NCBI RefSeq assembly: GCF_029887875.1
Contig: NZ_JARXRM010000012.1
Coordinates: 1 to 34,092 of the forward strand
Length of the DNA stretch: 34,092 bases
Source of the DNA: Luteimonas endophytica
GTDB lineage: Bacteria; Pseudomonadota; Gammaproteobacteria; Xanthomonadales; Xanthomonadaceae
Direction of reading: 5' to 3'
The notes under the pieces: model-generated
What the model was told of the DNA's origin: nothing
Databases searched by the model: none
The model's input: only the letters and a program-made list of their open reading frames with translations
In this document: in pieces, positions 6,358-14,239 of the stretch
How positions within the stretch are numbered: the first letter of the stretch is position 1
How the letters are laid out: each line of letters opens with the position of its first letter
Translations under genes and position numbers: made by a program

Positions 6358-6478
6358 CTGCACCCGGGAAGGCAAGCGCCAAGGGGGGCGCGGCCGGAGA
6401 TTGGAACAGGGCTGGCCGAGCGCGACCTGGGGAAGCGATGGGGCCGGATGTCGGGGGACATCCGGCCCCGTTTTTTTT
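6358..6478 (+). ncRNA. Predicted sigma54-dependent small regulatory RNA
   Basis: A transcript of about 120 nt bounded by the sigma54-like promoter and a strong intrinsic terminator, with no credible reading frame inside. It holds six GGA triplets. Two of them lie in the 18-nt loop of a hairpin whose arms are GCGCGGCC (6388-6395) and GGCC-ga-GCGC (6414-6423); another is in a single-stranded GGGGAAG (6430-6434) before the terminator. GGA motifs in loops are what CsrA/RsmA-titrating RNAs display, so sequestration of an RsmA homolog is one possible role. Base-pairing with mRNAs is another. It is divergent from mnmG. A resemblance to SRP RNA in GGGAAGGCAAGC was considered and dropped. No homolog is known to me. 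Confidence 0.5.
6440..6478 (+). terminator. Strong intrinsic terminator
   Basis: Perfect 13-bp stem GGGGCCGGATGTC (6440-6452) / GACATCCGGCCCC (6457-6469) with a GGGG loop, followed by G and eight T (6471-6478). It ends the predicted small RNA; no plus-strand protein gene lies upstream that it could serve. Confidence 0.93.
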
Positions 6479-6681
6479 GCCTGTCGCCCGGCCTGGGCCG
6501 CGCGCTCATGCGGGATCTGGGCGCCGACGCCCGGCGGGAGCGGAACAGGGGGGATCCGGAAGTCCCCCGCCGGGAGTCGACAGAGAGAGAACAAACCGGC
6601 CGTCCGGGTCGGAATTCGACGCTTGCGGTCAGTCGACCGTTAGCTTGCTTCTAGTCGGGGCGCAGCGCAAGCGTTTTGGCG
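6479..6681. other. Intergenic stretch without recognised feature
   Basis: About 200 bp between the small RNA terminator and the end of the lipoprotein gene. It contains an imperfect inverted repeat, CCCGGCGGGA (from about 6530) against TCCCCCGCCGGG (from about 6564), but no U-run, promoter match or reading frame I would defend. Confidence 0.4.
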
Positions 6682-7320
6682 CTATTCGATGTGACGCAGT
6701 TCGCTATCTAGCGATCGTGACCGTGCCGGCGCCGGGCGCCGGACGGGTGACGCCCTGCGCTCCACCTGCGGCGCGGATTGACGCACAGCGGCAGGTGCGG
6801 GCCGGGTCGGCTGCATCCGCTGCGGCACCGGGCGCTGCGGCCGGGCGTTGGCCCGCCACGGCACCGAGGCCCGCTGCGGTCCTCCCTGTGCCTGCGGCAC
6901 CGTCCTGGCGTCGACGCGCTGCGGGCGCTCCCGGTTCTCGATCATCCGCATGCGGCCGAGGTCGCGCCACGGCGGCGGGCGCTCCTCGCGGTCGGGGTGC
7001 TCGTGGTCGGGGCGCGGGTGCACCACGATCGGCGGCCGGTGGTAGTAGTACGGCGGGTAGTACCCGTAGCCGGGATGGCGGTACCCGTGGCTGTAGCGGG
7101 AATACCCGTAGTAGGGATAACCGTAGCCGTAACCGGCGCTCCCGCGCCAGCCGCCGGGATAGCCATAGCCCACGCTGCCGTAGGGCGCGCCGTAGCCGTG
7201 GTAGGTGGAAGCGGAGCGGCCGTAGTAGTAGTCGCCGGTGCCGCCGCGGTAGCCGTAGCTGGCGCAACCGCCCAGCAGGGCGAAGGCGACGGCGGCGATG
7301 GCGAGATTGCGGAGCCTCAT
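6682..7320 (-). CDS. Tyr/Gly-rich lipoprotein with basic Pro/Arg-rich tail
   Basis: A 212-residue cell-envelope protein. The start at 7320 gives MRLRNLAIAAVAFALLGGCA, a classic lipoprotein signal with lipobox LGGC, and AGGGG lies 7 nt upstream of the ATG. Residues about 20-95 are dominated by Tyr and Gly (repeats such as YGYP, YYGYS, GYGYYPPYYY), a low-complexity, probably unstructured region. The rest is rich in Pro, Arg and Gln (RPQRPVPQRMQPTRPAPAA). No enzymatic motif is visible. A role on the cell surface or in binding peptidoglycan or nucleic acid is possible but unsupported. It is a single-gene unit, divergent from the dehydratase to the right and separated from mnmG by the small RNA region. 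Confidence 0.82.
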   Translation of the reverse strand: MRLRNLAIAAVAFALLGGCASYGYRGGTGDYYYGRSASTYHGYGAPYGSVGYGYPGGWRGSAGYGYGYPYYGYSRYSHGYRHPGYGYYPPYYYHRPPIVVHPRPDHEHPDREERPPPWRDLGRMRMIENRERPQRVDARTVPQAQGGPQRASVPWRANARPQRPVPQRMQPTRPAPAAVRQSAPQVERRASPVRRPAPARSRSLDSELRHIE

Positions 7321-7440
7321 GGGCCGCCCCTGTCCTGTGTGTCGGGCCAGCATCGTCCCGGCCCATTGAATCCGTGCTTAACCCTCCTGGTACCGCGGTT
7401 GCGATAGCTGAATGCCGCGTCCTTCGCTACGCTTGCGGCG

Positions 7441-8412
7441 ATGTCCCCGCCCCTCGCCTTCGCACCGCCCACGTTCGCCGACGTGCTGGCCGCAGCCGCG
7501 CGCATCGCCCCGCATGCCCATGCCACCCCGGTGCTGCGGGCGCGCTCGCTCGATGCGCAGGCCGGCTGCAGCCTGTGGTTCAAGGCCGAACACCTGCAGC
7601 GCGCGGGCGCGTTCAAGTTCCGCGGCGCCTGCAACGCGGTCTGGTCGCTGACCCCGGAACAGGCGGCGCACGGGGTGGTCACCCACTCCTCCGGCAACCA
7701 TGGCGCGGCGCTGGCGCTGGCCGCCCGCACCCGCGGCATCGCCTGCCACGTGGTGGTGCCGGCGAACGCGGTCGCCCCGAAGCTGGCGGCGATCGCGGCC
7801 TACGGCGCGGTGCTGCACCGCTGCGAGCCCGATCTGGCTGCACGCGAGGCCGCCTGCGAGGCGGTCCGCGAGGGCACCGGTGCGACCCTGGTGCATCCCT
7901 ACGCCGACGCCCGGGTGATCGCCGGGCAGGCGACCGCGGCCCTGGAACTGCTCGGCACCGCCCCCGGCCTGGATGCGGTGGTGGTCCCGGTCGGCGGTGG
8001 CGGCCTGGGGGCCGGCACCGCGATCGCGCTGGGCGGGGCCTCGCCCGGAACCAGGCTGTATCTGGCAGAACCGGCCGGCGCCGCCGACACCGCGGCGTCG
8101 CTGGCGCGTGGCGCACGGGTCACCGACCTGGTGCCGGACACCGTGTGCGACGGCCTGCGCGCGACCCTCGGCGCGCCCAACTTCGCGATTCTGCAGGCGG
8201 CGGGGGCGGAGGCGGTGACCGTCGACGACGGCGCCACCCTGGCCGCGATGCGCCTGTTCTGGCAGCGCAGCAAGCAGCTGGTGGAGCCCTCCTCGGCGGT
8301 GGCGCTGGCGGCGGTGCTGCAGCATCGCAGCCGCTTCGAAGGGCTGCGCGTGGGGGTCGTGCTCAGCGGCGGCAACGCCGACCTGGAGGCGCTGTGCGGC
8401 GCCGCTCGCTGA
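7441..8412 (+). CDS. PLP-dependent threonine/serine dehydratase family protein
   Basis: Fold-type II pyridoxal-phosphate enzyme of the threonine dehydratase / serine racemase / hydroxyaspartate ammonia-lyase group, 323 residues, with no C-terminal regulatory domain and so of the catabolic rather than the IlvA type. Visible: the PLP lysine K59 in GAFKFRGA, the substrate loop SSGNHGAALA, the phosphate-binding glycine loop PVGGGGLGAG, and LSGGN near the end where a Ser or Cys normally faces the pyridine nitrogen. The expected product is a 2-oxo acid plus ammonia, or D-serine if it racemises. Substrate cannot be told from sequence alone. TACGCT lies just upstream of the ATG, suggesting a very short or leaderless mRNA. 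The downstream ydcF-like gene overlaps its end by 19 nt, so the two are probably cotranscribed. Confidence 0.9.
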   Translation: MSPPLAFAPPTFADVLAAAARIAPHAHATPVLRARSLDAQAGCSLWFKAEHLQRAGAFKFRGACNAVWSLTPEQAAHGVVTHSSGNHGAALALAARTRGIACHVVVPANAVAPKLAAIAAYGAVLHRCEPDLAAREAACEAVREGTGATLVHPYADARVIAGQATAALELLGTAPGLDAVVVPVGGGGLGAGTAIALGGASPGTRLYLAEPAGAADTAASLARGARVTDLVPDTVCDGLRATLGAPNFAILQAAGAEAVTVDDGATLAAMRLFWQRSKQLVEPSSAVALAAVLQHRSRFEGLRVGVVLSGGNADLEALCGAAR

Positions 8413-9041
8413 GCGGACGCGGCCGGCGGCGCCGCGCCGGCCCGCTGCGCTGGCTGCTGCGCCTGTGCACGCTGGCGGCGCTGTGGCTGGCCGGGGTCGC
8501 CACCTTCATCGTCTGGTCCGGCGAACGCGACCAGGCCGCGCCCGCCGATGCCATCATCGTGCTCGGTGCGGCCGCCTACGACGCGCGCCCTTCGCCGGTG
8601 TTCGAGCAGCGCATCCTCCACGGCATCCACCTGTACGAACGCGGGCTTGCCGGCACCGTGATCTTCACCGGCGGCTACGGCGGCAGCGGCGCGCGCTTCG
8701 CCGAGTCGCAGGTCGCGCGCGACTACGCCAAGCGCAAGGGGGTGCCGGAGCGGGCGATCCTGATCGAAACCGTCTCCCGCACCACCCGGCAGAACCTCGC
8801 CGAGGCCGCGGCGCTGATGCGCGAGCACGGCCTGCAGCGGGCGATCCTGGTCAGCGATCCGCTGCACATGGCGCGGTCGCTGCGGCTGGCGCGCGCCGAG
8901 GGCATCGAAGCGCTGGGCTCGGCCACGCCGACCAGCCGCTTCCGCAGCCTGGAATCGCGCTGGGAATTCCTGCTGCGCGAGGTGTACTTCTTCCACCGCG
9001 ACCACTGGGCCGCCCTGGTCGGCAAGCCCGCGGCGCACTGA
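8394..9041 (+). CDS. YdcF/SanA-like DUF218 membrane-anchored protein
   Basis: A 215-residue protein with an N-terminal anchor: a strongly basic start (MRRRSLSGRGRRRRAG), one hydrophobic segment (LCTLAALWLAGVATFIVW), then a periplasmic DUF218 domain. Domain landmarks are ADAIIVLGAAAY, FEQRILHGIHLYERG, IFTGGYGG, VPERAILIETVSRTTRQN and AILVSDPLHMARS. Members of this family (YdcF, SanA, ElyC) are linked to envelope polysaccharide and peptidoglycan homeostasis; the reaction is not established. The start is a GTG at 8394 inside the dehydratase gene with a GGAGG at 8385-8389. No ATG exists near the anchor, and the overlap indicates translational coupling. The next gene begins 14 nt after the stop. 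Confidence 0.88.
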   Translation: MRRRSLSGRGRRRRAGPLRWLLRLCTLAALWLAGVATFIVWSGERDQAAPADAIIVLGAAAYDARPSPVFEQRILHGIHLYERGLAGTVIFTGGYGGSGARFAESQVARDYAKRKGVPERAILIETVSRTTRQNLAEAAALMREHGLQRAILVSDPLHMARSLRLARAEGIEALGSATPTSRFRSLESRWEFLLREVYFFHRDHWAALVGKPAAH

Positions 9042-9055
9042 CCCGGAGCCCGCCC

Positions 9056-9493
9056 ATGAGGATCGACGGCACCCGCCGCCACGACCGCGCCACCGAGCTG
9101 GTGCTGCAGTACTACGCCGCGTTCGATCGCGGCGACTGGGACGGCATGCTCGCGGTGCTGGCGGACGACGTCGTCCACGATCTCAACCAGGGCGTACGCG
9201 AAACCGGGCGCGAGGCCTTCGCCGCCTTCCTGCAGCGCATGCAGCGGCACTACCGCGAGCGGCTGTACGACATCGTGGTCATGGCCACCGCCGACGGCAG
9301 CCGCGCGGCGGCCGAGTACCGGGTCGAGGGCGAGTATCTGTTGACCGACGCGGGCTTGCCGGAAGCCCGCGGCCAGCGCTACCGGCTGCCCGGCGGCGCC
9401 TTCTTCGGGATCCGCGACGAACGCATCGCGCGGGTCAGCAACTACTACAACCTCGAGGACTGGATCGCCCAGGTCTCCGGCCCGCGGCCCTGA
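9056..9493 (+). CDS. SnoaL-like / NTF2-fold protein (ketosteroid isomerase-related)
   Basis: A 145-residue cytosolic protein with the pattern of the SnoaL-like cone fold. An N-terminal helix and acidic loop (LVLQYYAAFDRGDWDGMLAVLADDVVHDLNQG, from about residue 14) is followed by a beta sheet with RAAAEYRVEGEYL and GAFFGIRDERIARVSNYYN near the end. Members include isomerases, cyclases, hydrolases and simple ligand-binding proteins; none can be assigned here. It is the last gene of a plus-strand run with the dehydratase and the ydcF-like gene (14-nt gap, CGGAG before the ATG). It is followed by the palindromic repeats before the convergent neighbour. Confidence 0.85.
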   Translation: MRIDGTRRHDRATELVLQYYAAFDRGDWDGMLAVLADDVVHDLNQGVRETGREAFAAFLQRMQRHYRERLYDIVVMATADGSRAAAEYRVEGEYLLTDAGLPEARGQRYRLPGGAFFGIRDERIARVSNYYNLEDWIAQVSGPRP

Positions 9494-9498
9494 CACCG

Positions 9499-9528
9499 CA
9501 CCCGCGGCCCATGGCCGCGGAGGCCGCC
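9499..9528 (+). repeat. GTAG-family palindromic repeat, degenerate copy A
   Basis: GCGGCC-CAT-GGCCGC palindrome (9504-9518) followed by GGAGGCCG. It is the same body as the other copies, but the GTAGGA head is replaced by CACCC. Confidence 0.55.
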
Positions 9529-9580
9529 GGGCGGGTGGCGCTGATCCAAGCGGCGGTGATTCCGGGCTGCGGCTCCCGCG

Positions 9581-9610
9581 CCGGCTTTCGCGTGCACGGC
9601 ACGCTCCTAC
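9581..9610 (-). repeat. GTAG-family palindromic repeat, copy B
   Basis: Minus-strand GTAGGAGCGTGC-CGT-GCACGCGAAAGCCGG. The stem is GCGTGC/GCACGC. Similarity to copies D and E continues leftwards to GGTGATTCCGGG (9554-9567). Confidence 0.85.
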
Positions 9611-9633
9611 GAAAAGCCGCCGGCGCGTCCCCC

Positions 9634-9663
9634 GTAGGAGCGGCCCATGGCCGCGAAGGCCGC
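9634..9663 (+). repeat. GTAG-family palindromic repeat, copy C
   Basis: GTAGGAGCGGCC-CAT-GGCCGCGAAGGCCG, stem GCGGCC/GGCCGC. It faces copy B head to head across 23 bp, between the ends of two convergent genes. Confidence 0.85.
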
Positions 9664-9698
9664 GGGGGCTCCGGTCACCGTGGCGATGAGCCGGTCGG

Positions 9699-10307
9699 CT
9701 ACAGCTCGCTGCCGTACCGGGTCAGGCCTTCCAGCAGCAGGAAGCGGGTCGCGGCCGCGCGCTGCTCGAGGGTGAAATCCTGCAGCACGTCGACCAGCTG
9801 GCGGAACGAACGACAGCGGGCGGCCTGGCTGCCCGGATCGCTCCCGGTGGCCGCCATCCCGGCCACGAAGCCGTCGTGCAGCAGCATCGCGGTCACCCCG
9901 GCCTGCTTGAGCACCTGCTCGGCGGCCGCCGGATCGTAGGGCTGGGGCCGGCCCTGGCTGCCGTTGACCGCGATCGCGGCCACCGCGCCGACGAAGCGCT
10001 CCTGGCTGGCCGGCCCCAGCGCGCTGGCGGCGCGCTGCATGCCGAGCAGGCTGCGGTCGGCCTCGGGATCGAACAGCGCGCACAGGGTCCGCGCCTCGGC
10101 TTCCGACTCGGAGGCCGCGCGCACCGCCTGGTAGAGCGCATCGATGTCGCGGTCCGGCGCGCGCATCATCACGTCCTCGGCGCTGGCCAGCACCATCGCC
10201 GGATCGATCCCGGACAGGTCGATGCCCTCGCGCTGCTGCGCGACCAGCAGCGGTGCGCAGGCGGCGAGCAGGAATGCGGCGAGAAGCGTGGGCGGGCGTG
10301 AACGCAT
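9699..10307 (-). CDS. Exported hypothetical protein
   Basis: A 202-residue protein with an N-terminal export signal, MRSRPPTLLAAFLLAACAPL. The LAAC sequence is a possible lipobox (lipidated Cys17); alternatively cleavage follows VAQQ. The mature part is helical and acidic, with EDVMMRAPDRDIDALYQAV, a region around NGSQGRPQPYDPAAAEQV, and FTLEQRAAATRFLLLEGL near the end. No catalytic signature is seen and I do not recognise the family. It is a single-gene unit convergent with the NTF2-fold gene. On the minus strand the upstream sequence GCCCTAGACT (around 10361-10352) contains TAGACT, a form of -10 box often seen in xanthomonads, about 45 bp before the ATG. Confidence 0.75.
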   Translation of the reverse strand: MRSRPPTLLAAFLLAACAPLLVAQQREGIDLSGIDPAMVLASAEDVMMRAPDRDIDALYQAVRAASESEAEARTLCALFDPEADRSLLGMQRAASALGPASQERFVGAVAAIAVNGSQGRPQPYDPAAAEQVLKQAGVTAMLLHDGFVAGMAATGSDPGSQAARCRSFRQLVDVLQDFTLEQRAAATRFLLLEGLTRYGSEL

Positions 10308-10502
10308 GGCGTCGGTCCGGATCGGGAGGCAGCGGTTGGCGGCGATCCGGCGAGTCTAGGGCGAAGTCGCTGAATCCATCGCCACGCGCACACGCGCGCC
10401 AACGTCCACGCCCCGGTGCAGCTCGCGCCACCGTGGCGCGCCACCCCATTCGTAGGTCGAGTTCGTCCGGGTTGGTGGTGATCCCCGGCGTTTGCGGCCA
10501 CG

Positions 10503-10532
10503 CCGGCTTTCGCGTGCAGGGCACGTTCCTAC
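10503..10532 (-). repeat. GTAG-family palindromic repeat, copy D
   Basis: Minus-strand GTAGGAACGTGC-CCT-GCACGCGAAAGCCGG, followed after about 13 nt by CCGGGGATCACC as in copies B and E. It lies in the 283-bp gap after bioC (10308-10590), in which I see nothing else beyond the candidate promoter of the leftward gene. Confidence 0.8.
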
Positions 10533-10590
10533 GGGAGGACGAGCAGATCCCGGCGGATGTCCCGTCCCCGCGGCGGTGCGCCCGACAGGA

Positions 10591-11490
10591 TCAACGCCGC
10601 TTGCGCAGCGGGATCCGGTCGGCGGGAAAGCTGGCGATCTCGGTGCCACGCTCGCGGATCGGCGCGCCCGGCGCCGGCGCCCAGGCCATCGCGGTGATCA
10701 CTTCCCAGGTCGCCGGCAGCCGCCCGTCGGCGTCGCGCAACGGCTCGTAGGCCGCGGCGGCGCGGGCGAACCGTGCGCGCCCGGTCAGGCTGCGGCGGCG
10801 CCCGGCGAGCGCGTTGGTCGCGCCGAGCGCGCGCAGTTCGCGCATCAGCGCGGCGAGGTCGGGGTAGCCGCGCCGCATCGGTTCGCGCTCGAGCACCGGA
10901 TCGCGGAACCCCGCCTGCATCAGCGCGTCGCCGAACTGGGCGATGGTGGCGAACGGGCTGACGTGCGGCGCCCGGTCGGCCTCCGCGAAGGCCGCGCGCA
11001 GTTCGTGCAAGGTGTCGTGGCCAAAACTCGAGCACAGCAGCAACCCGCCCGGGCGCAGCACCCGGCGGAATCCCGCCAGCGCCGCCGGCAGGTCCTCCAC
11101 CCACTGCAGGCACAGGTTGGAGAACAGCACGTCGACGCTGGCATCGGCCAGCGGCAGCGCCGCGGCATCGGCGCAGATCGGCAGCACCGCGCGCCGCCCG
11201 CCGAGGGCGCGCAGCCAGCCGCGCCGCGGCTGCGCCTGGCGCAGCATCGGCAGCGCGAGGTCCAGCGCCAGCACCCGCGCCTTCGGCCAGCGCGCCTGCA
11301 TCGCCGCGGCGGCGCGCCCGGGGCCGCTGCCCAGGTCGACCACGGTGGCGGGCACGCTGTCGTCCAGGTACATCAGCGACTCGAGCAGCCACGCCTCGAC
11401 CTCGCGCTGCAGGTCGGCGGCACCCGCATAGCTGTGCGCGGCGCGGCCGAAGGCGCGGCGGATCTGGCGGGCGTCGAACATCGGGGTCAT
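10591..11490 (-). CDS. bioC: Malonyl-ACP O-methyltransferase BioC
   Basis: Transfers a methyl group from S-adenosylmethionine to the malonyl carboxyl of malonyl-ACP, disguising it so that fatty acid synthesis builds the pimeloyl moiety of biotin. 299 residues. The N-terminus MTPMFDARQIRRAFGRAAHSY is typical of BioC. The SAM motif VVDLGSGPGR is at residues 50-59, a later LALDLALPML matches motif II, and FSNLCLQWVEDLP is the BioC-type motif after strand 4. The C-terminal part is the lid region specific to the family. It is the last gene of the operon: its ATG overlaps the bioH stop as ATGA, implying coupled translation. No U-rich terminator follows; the first structured element downstream is repeat copy D. 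Confidence 0.93.
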   Translation of the reverse strand: MTPMFDARQIRRAFGRAAHSYAGAADLQREVEAWLLESLMYLDDSVPATVVDLGSGPGRAAAAMQARWPKARVLALDLALPMLRQAQPRRGWLRALGGRRAVLPICADAAALPLADASVDVLFSNLCLQWVEDLPAALAGFRRVLRPGGLLLCSSFGHDTLHELRAAFAEADRAPHVSPFATIAQFGDALMQAGFRDPVLEREPMRRGYPDLAALMRELRALGATNALAGRRRSLTGRARFARAAAAYEPLRDADGRLPATWEVITAMAWAPAPGAPIRERGTEIASFPADRIPLRKRR

Positions 11491-12281
11491 GGGGAGGGTT
11501 CACCCAGCGCGGCAGCGAAGCGGCGCAGCGCATCGGCGACCTCGTCGGCATGGGTGAGGAACGGCGCGTGCCCGGCATGTTCGACTTGCTCGAAGCGGGC
11601 CCGCGGCGCGCGCGCAGCGGCCTCGCGCATGGCCCGGGGATCGACCACGCGGTCGCGGCGGCCCGCCAGCCACAGGCTGGGCACCTGCAGCGCCGGCAGC
11701 GCCGCGCGCAGGTCCGCGGCCTGCAGCAGCGCCAGGCCGTCGGCCATCACCCCGGCCGCCGGCGCGCCGCGCGCGAACACGGCGTCGCGCAGGGTGCGCA
11801 CTTCCTCCCTGGCATGGTCCGAACCGAACGCCTCCAGGGCGATGAAACGCTCCAGGGTGCCGCGCCAGTCGCGGCGCAGGCCGTCGGCGAAATCGGCGAA
11901 GATCTCCGCCGACATGCCGTGGCGCCAGTCGCCGCCGGCGGCATCGCGCACGAAGCACGGGCTGGCGCAGAGCATCGCCAGCCCGTGCACCGCGGCCGGT
12001 CGCGACAGTGCGGCGTGCAGCGCCACCAGCCCGCCCAGCGACCAGCCCAGCCACAGCGCCGGCGGCAGTCGCGGGGCGAGTGCGGCCACCACCGCCTCGA
12101 GCGCCAGCGGCACCGCCGATGCGGCGCTGTGGCCGTGGCCGGGCAGGTCCACCACGTGCAGGGTGAACTCGCCCGCCAGCCGCTCGACCAGCGGCGCGAA
12201 CACGCCGCCGTGCATCGCCCAGCCGTGCAGCAGCACCACCGCGGGCCCCCGGCCGCTGACCTCGACGTGCAGCCCGCTCAC
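11487..12281 (-). CDS. bioH: Pimeloyl-ACP methyl ester carboxylesterase BioH
   Basis: Alpha/beta hydrolase that removes the methyl group installed by BioC once the pimeloyl chain is complete, releasing pimeloyl-ACP for BioF. 264 residues. The oxyanion region is VVLLHGWAMHGG, the nucleophile elbow is LGWSLGG (Ser81), the acid is probably Asp210 in AGRRDRVVDP, and the catalytic His238 is in EHAGHAPFLTH. The start is a GTG at 12281 that overlaps the stop codon of the ACT-domain gene (GTGA). Its own stop overlaps the bioC ATG. An upstream in-frame extension belongs to an overlapping shadow frame. Having both bioC and bioH in one operon fits the E. coli-type pimelate route. Confidence 0.92.
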   Translation of the reverse strand: MSGLHVEVSGRGPAVVLLHGWAMHGGVFAPLVERLAGEFTLHVVDLPGHGHSAASAVPLALEAVVAALAPRLPPALWLGWSLGGLVALHAALSRPAAVHGLAMLCASPCFVRDAAGGDWRHGMSAEIFADFADGLRRDWRGTLERFIALEAFGSDHAREEVRTLRDAVFARGAPAAGVMADGLALLQAADLRAALPALQVPSLWLAGRRDRVVDPRAMREAAARAPRARFEQVEHAGHAPFLTHADEVADALRRFAAALGEPSP

Positions 12282-12676
12282 CGGGCCCGCTCCACCGCCA
12301 GCGCTGTCAGCGCCGCCAGCGCATCGTCGCGCCTTGCCGCCGGCACCAGCAGGTGGTCGTGATAGAAGCCGGCCAGCACGTTGCAGGCGATACCGTGCAC
12401 GGCGAGCGTCTCGGCCACCGCTGCGGTAAGGCCCACCGAATCCAATGCCGAATGCACCTCGAGCGTCAGCCAGGCGGCCACGAAAGCGTAGGCGAGCCCC
12501 AGGGCGTCGGCGTGCTCGCGCCGCAGCACGCAGCACAGTCCTTCCTCCTCGCGCACGCTGGCTTCGCACGCGCCGGCCAGGGCCGGATCGACGCCGGTCG
12601 CGAACACGTACTCGCCCGGGCGCGCGTGCACGCGCAGGCCGGCGAGCATCGCCGCCAGGTCGGTGGAGCCGCTCAT
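12278..12676 (-). CDS. ACT-domain protein within the biotin operon
   Basis: A 132-residue soluble protein. The second half carries the signature of the small ACT-domain family (COG3602-like): [20 protein letters not shown] followed by [19 protein letters not shown]. The N-terminal half ([16 protein letters not shown], then an acidic stretch and [15 protein letters not shown]) would be a second, divergent ACT-like unit. ACT domains bind small ligands, usually amino acids, and regulate enzymes; no ligand is known for this family. Its place between bioF and bioH, with 4-nt overlaps on both sides (ATGA with bioF, GTGA with bioH), forces coexpression with biotin synthesis. A role sensing alanine, SAM-derived products or another precursor is possible but pure inference. 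Confidence 0.85.
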   Translation of the reverse strand: MSGSTDLAAMLAGLRVHARPGEYVFATGVDPALAGACEASVREEEGLCCVLRREHADALGLAYAFVAAWLTLEVHSALDSVGLTAAVAETLAVHGIACNVLAGFYHDHLLVPAARRDDALAALTALAVERAR

Positions 12677-13884
12677 GCGCCGGGGGTGGCGGCCGGCTCG
12701 GCCGGCGCGATCCGCTCGTGGGCGCGCGCCAGCGCCTCGACCAGCGCGTCGACCTGCGTGTCCTCGTGCAGCGCCGAAAGGGTGACGCGCAGCCGCGCCT
12801 GGCCCTCGGGCACGCTCGGCGGGCGGATCGCCGCGACCCAGTAGCCTTCTTCCTCCAGCTGCCTGGACATCGCCAGCGCGCGGGCGTCGCCGCCGCAGTG
12901 CAGCGGCTGGATCGCGGTGTCCGAGGGCAGCAGCGCGAGGCCGCGCCGGCGCGCCGCACCGCGGAACCGCCGCACCAGCCCGGCCAGCTTCTCGCGGCGC
13001 CAGTGCTCGCGCCGCGCCAGCTGCACCGCCGCCAGCGAGGCCGCGGCCAGCGCCGGCGGCAGCGCAGTGGTGTAGACGTAGGGGCGCGCGGTATCGGCCA
13101 GGTGCTCGACCAGGTCGGCCGCCCCGACCACCGCGGCGCCGTAGCCGCCCAGCGCCTTGCCCAGGGTGAGCAACCGCAGCGGCACCGCGTCCAGGTCCAG
13201 CCGCGCCTCCGCCACGCTGCCGCGGCCATCGGGACCGGCCATGCCGATGGCGTGGGCCTCGTCGACGTACATCAGCGCGCGCTGGGCGCGCGCGGCCAGC
13301 GCCAGTTCGCGCAGCGGTGCGATGTCGCCGTCCATGCTGAAGACACCATCGGTGACGAGCATCGCCGCGCCGCCCGGCACGCTGCGCAGCTGGCGCAGCG
13401 CGCCCTCGGCATCGGCGTGCGGATAGCGCCGCAGCCGGCAGCCGGACAGGCGCGCGCCGTCGATCAGGCTGGCGTGGTTGAGGCGGTCCTGCACGCAGGC
13501 GTCGCCCTCGCCCAGCAGCGCCTGCATCACCGCCAGGTTGGCCAGGAAGCCGCTGCCGAACAGCAGCGCGCGCGGCGCCTGCAGCCAGTCGGCGAGTTCG
13601 CGCTCGAGCGCGTCGTGGGCGGCATGGTGGCCGCAGACCAGGTGCGAGGCGACGCCGCCGGCGCCGTCGCGCGCGGCGGTGTCCATCAGCGCGTTGACCA
13701 CCTGGAACTGCTGCGACAGGCCGAGGTAGTCGTTGCCGCAGAAGTTCAGCAGCCAGCGGCCGTCGACCTCGCAGCGGGCGCCGTCGCGGCGGGTGACGGT
13801 GCGCCGCGCGCGCGCGCGCGAACGCGCCGTGCGCTCGGCCCGCTGCGCGGCGATGCGCTCGCGAGGGTCGGCGCGGTCAACCAC
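12673..13884 (-). CDS. bioF: 8-amino-7-oxononanoate synthase BioF
   Basis: PLP enzyme that condenses pimeloyl-ACP with L-alanine to give 8-amino-7-oxononanoate, CO2 and ACP. 403 residues, normal length. Landmarks are the N-terminal helix ([18 protein letters not shown]), [27 protein letters not shown], the VDEAHAIG box that contacts the pyridine ring, and [13 protein letters not shown] with the PLP lysine. I chose the GTG at 13884 ([10 protein letters not shown]...). It overlaps the end of the membrane protein gene by 8 nt and gives an N-terminus aligned with other BioF proteins; the longer open frame reads through that gene. The end overlaps the ACT-domain gene as ATGA. Confidence 0.94.
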   Translation of the reverse strand: MVDRADPRERIAAQRAERTARSRARARRTVTRRDGARCEVDGRWLLNFCGNDYLGLSQQFQVVNALMDTAARDGAGGVASHLVCGHHAAHDALERELADWLQAPRALLFGSGFLANLAVMQALLGEGDACVQDRLNHASLIDGARLSGCRLRRYPHADAEGALRQLRSVPGGAAMLVTDGVFSMDGDIAPLRELALAARAQRALMYVDEAHAIGMAGPDGRGSVAEARLDLDAVPLRLLTLGKALGGYGAAVVGAADLVEHLADTARPYVYTTALPPALAAASLAAVQLARREHWRREKLAGLVRRFRGAARRRGLALLPSDTAIQPLHCGGDARALAMSRQLEEEGYWVAAIRPPSVPEGQARLRVTLSALHEDTQVDALVEALARAHERIAPAEPAATPGA

Positions 13885-14239
13885 CCTGCTGGGCCCACGC
13901 CGCAAGCGCGCCCAGGGCGATCCCCGGCAGCAGCGCCAGCCCGCCAAGCGCCACGCCCAGGCGCGCCGCCGGCGGCAGGCCCTGCTCGCGCAGTTGCACG
14001 GCGTCGGCGACCGACTTGCGCGCCTGCACCAGCACCGCGACGAACAGCGCGGCCATGAACCCCAGCCCTGCGCCGCTGCCACGGTAGAACAGCACCACGC
14101 CCAGGCCGATCACCGCGATCGCCACCAGCTGCAGCACCGCCACCACCACCCGGCGGCCGCCGCGCAGCCCGGCCGCGAAGTTGCCCAGGCCGATCAGCGC
14201 CAGCAGCGCCAGGTATGCCCAGGCGTACCAGGGCATCAT
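13877..14239 (-). CDS. Small four-helix membrane protein within the biotin operon
   Basis: A 120-residue inner-membrane protein placed between bioB and bioF. Predicted transmembrane helices: about residues 4-22 ([17 protein letters not shown]), 31-52 ([20 protein letters not shown]), 59-72 and 92-115 ([22 protein letters not shown]). A basic, partly amphipathic loop at 73-90 ([18 protein letters not shown]) should face the cytoplasm. Its ATG overlaps the bioB stop as ATGA, and the bioF GTG starts inside it, so it is translated with the pathway enzymes. I do not recognise it as a known biotin transporter component; it lacks the BioY pattern. Function unknown; precursor transport or enzyme tethering are guesses. 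Confidence 0.82.
   Translation of the reverse strand: MMPWYAWAYLALLALIGLGNFAAGLRGGRRVVVAVLQLVAIAVIGLGVVLFYRGSGAGLGFMAALFVAVLVQARKSVADAVQLREQGLPPAARLGVALGGLALLPGIALGALAAWAQQGG

Noticed and set aside
6345..6390. Resemblance of TGCGAACCTCCC...GGGAAGGCAAGCGCC to SRP (4.5S) RNA
   Set aside because: The invariant GGTCCGGAAGGAAGCAGCC apical loop and the symmetric helix are not present, and the promoter is sigma54-like, which would be odd for a housekeeping RNA.
10303..10590. Intrinsic terminator after bioC
   Set aside because: The hairpin found there is GTAG repeat copy D, not followed by a T-run on the minus strand.
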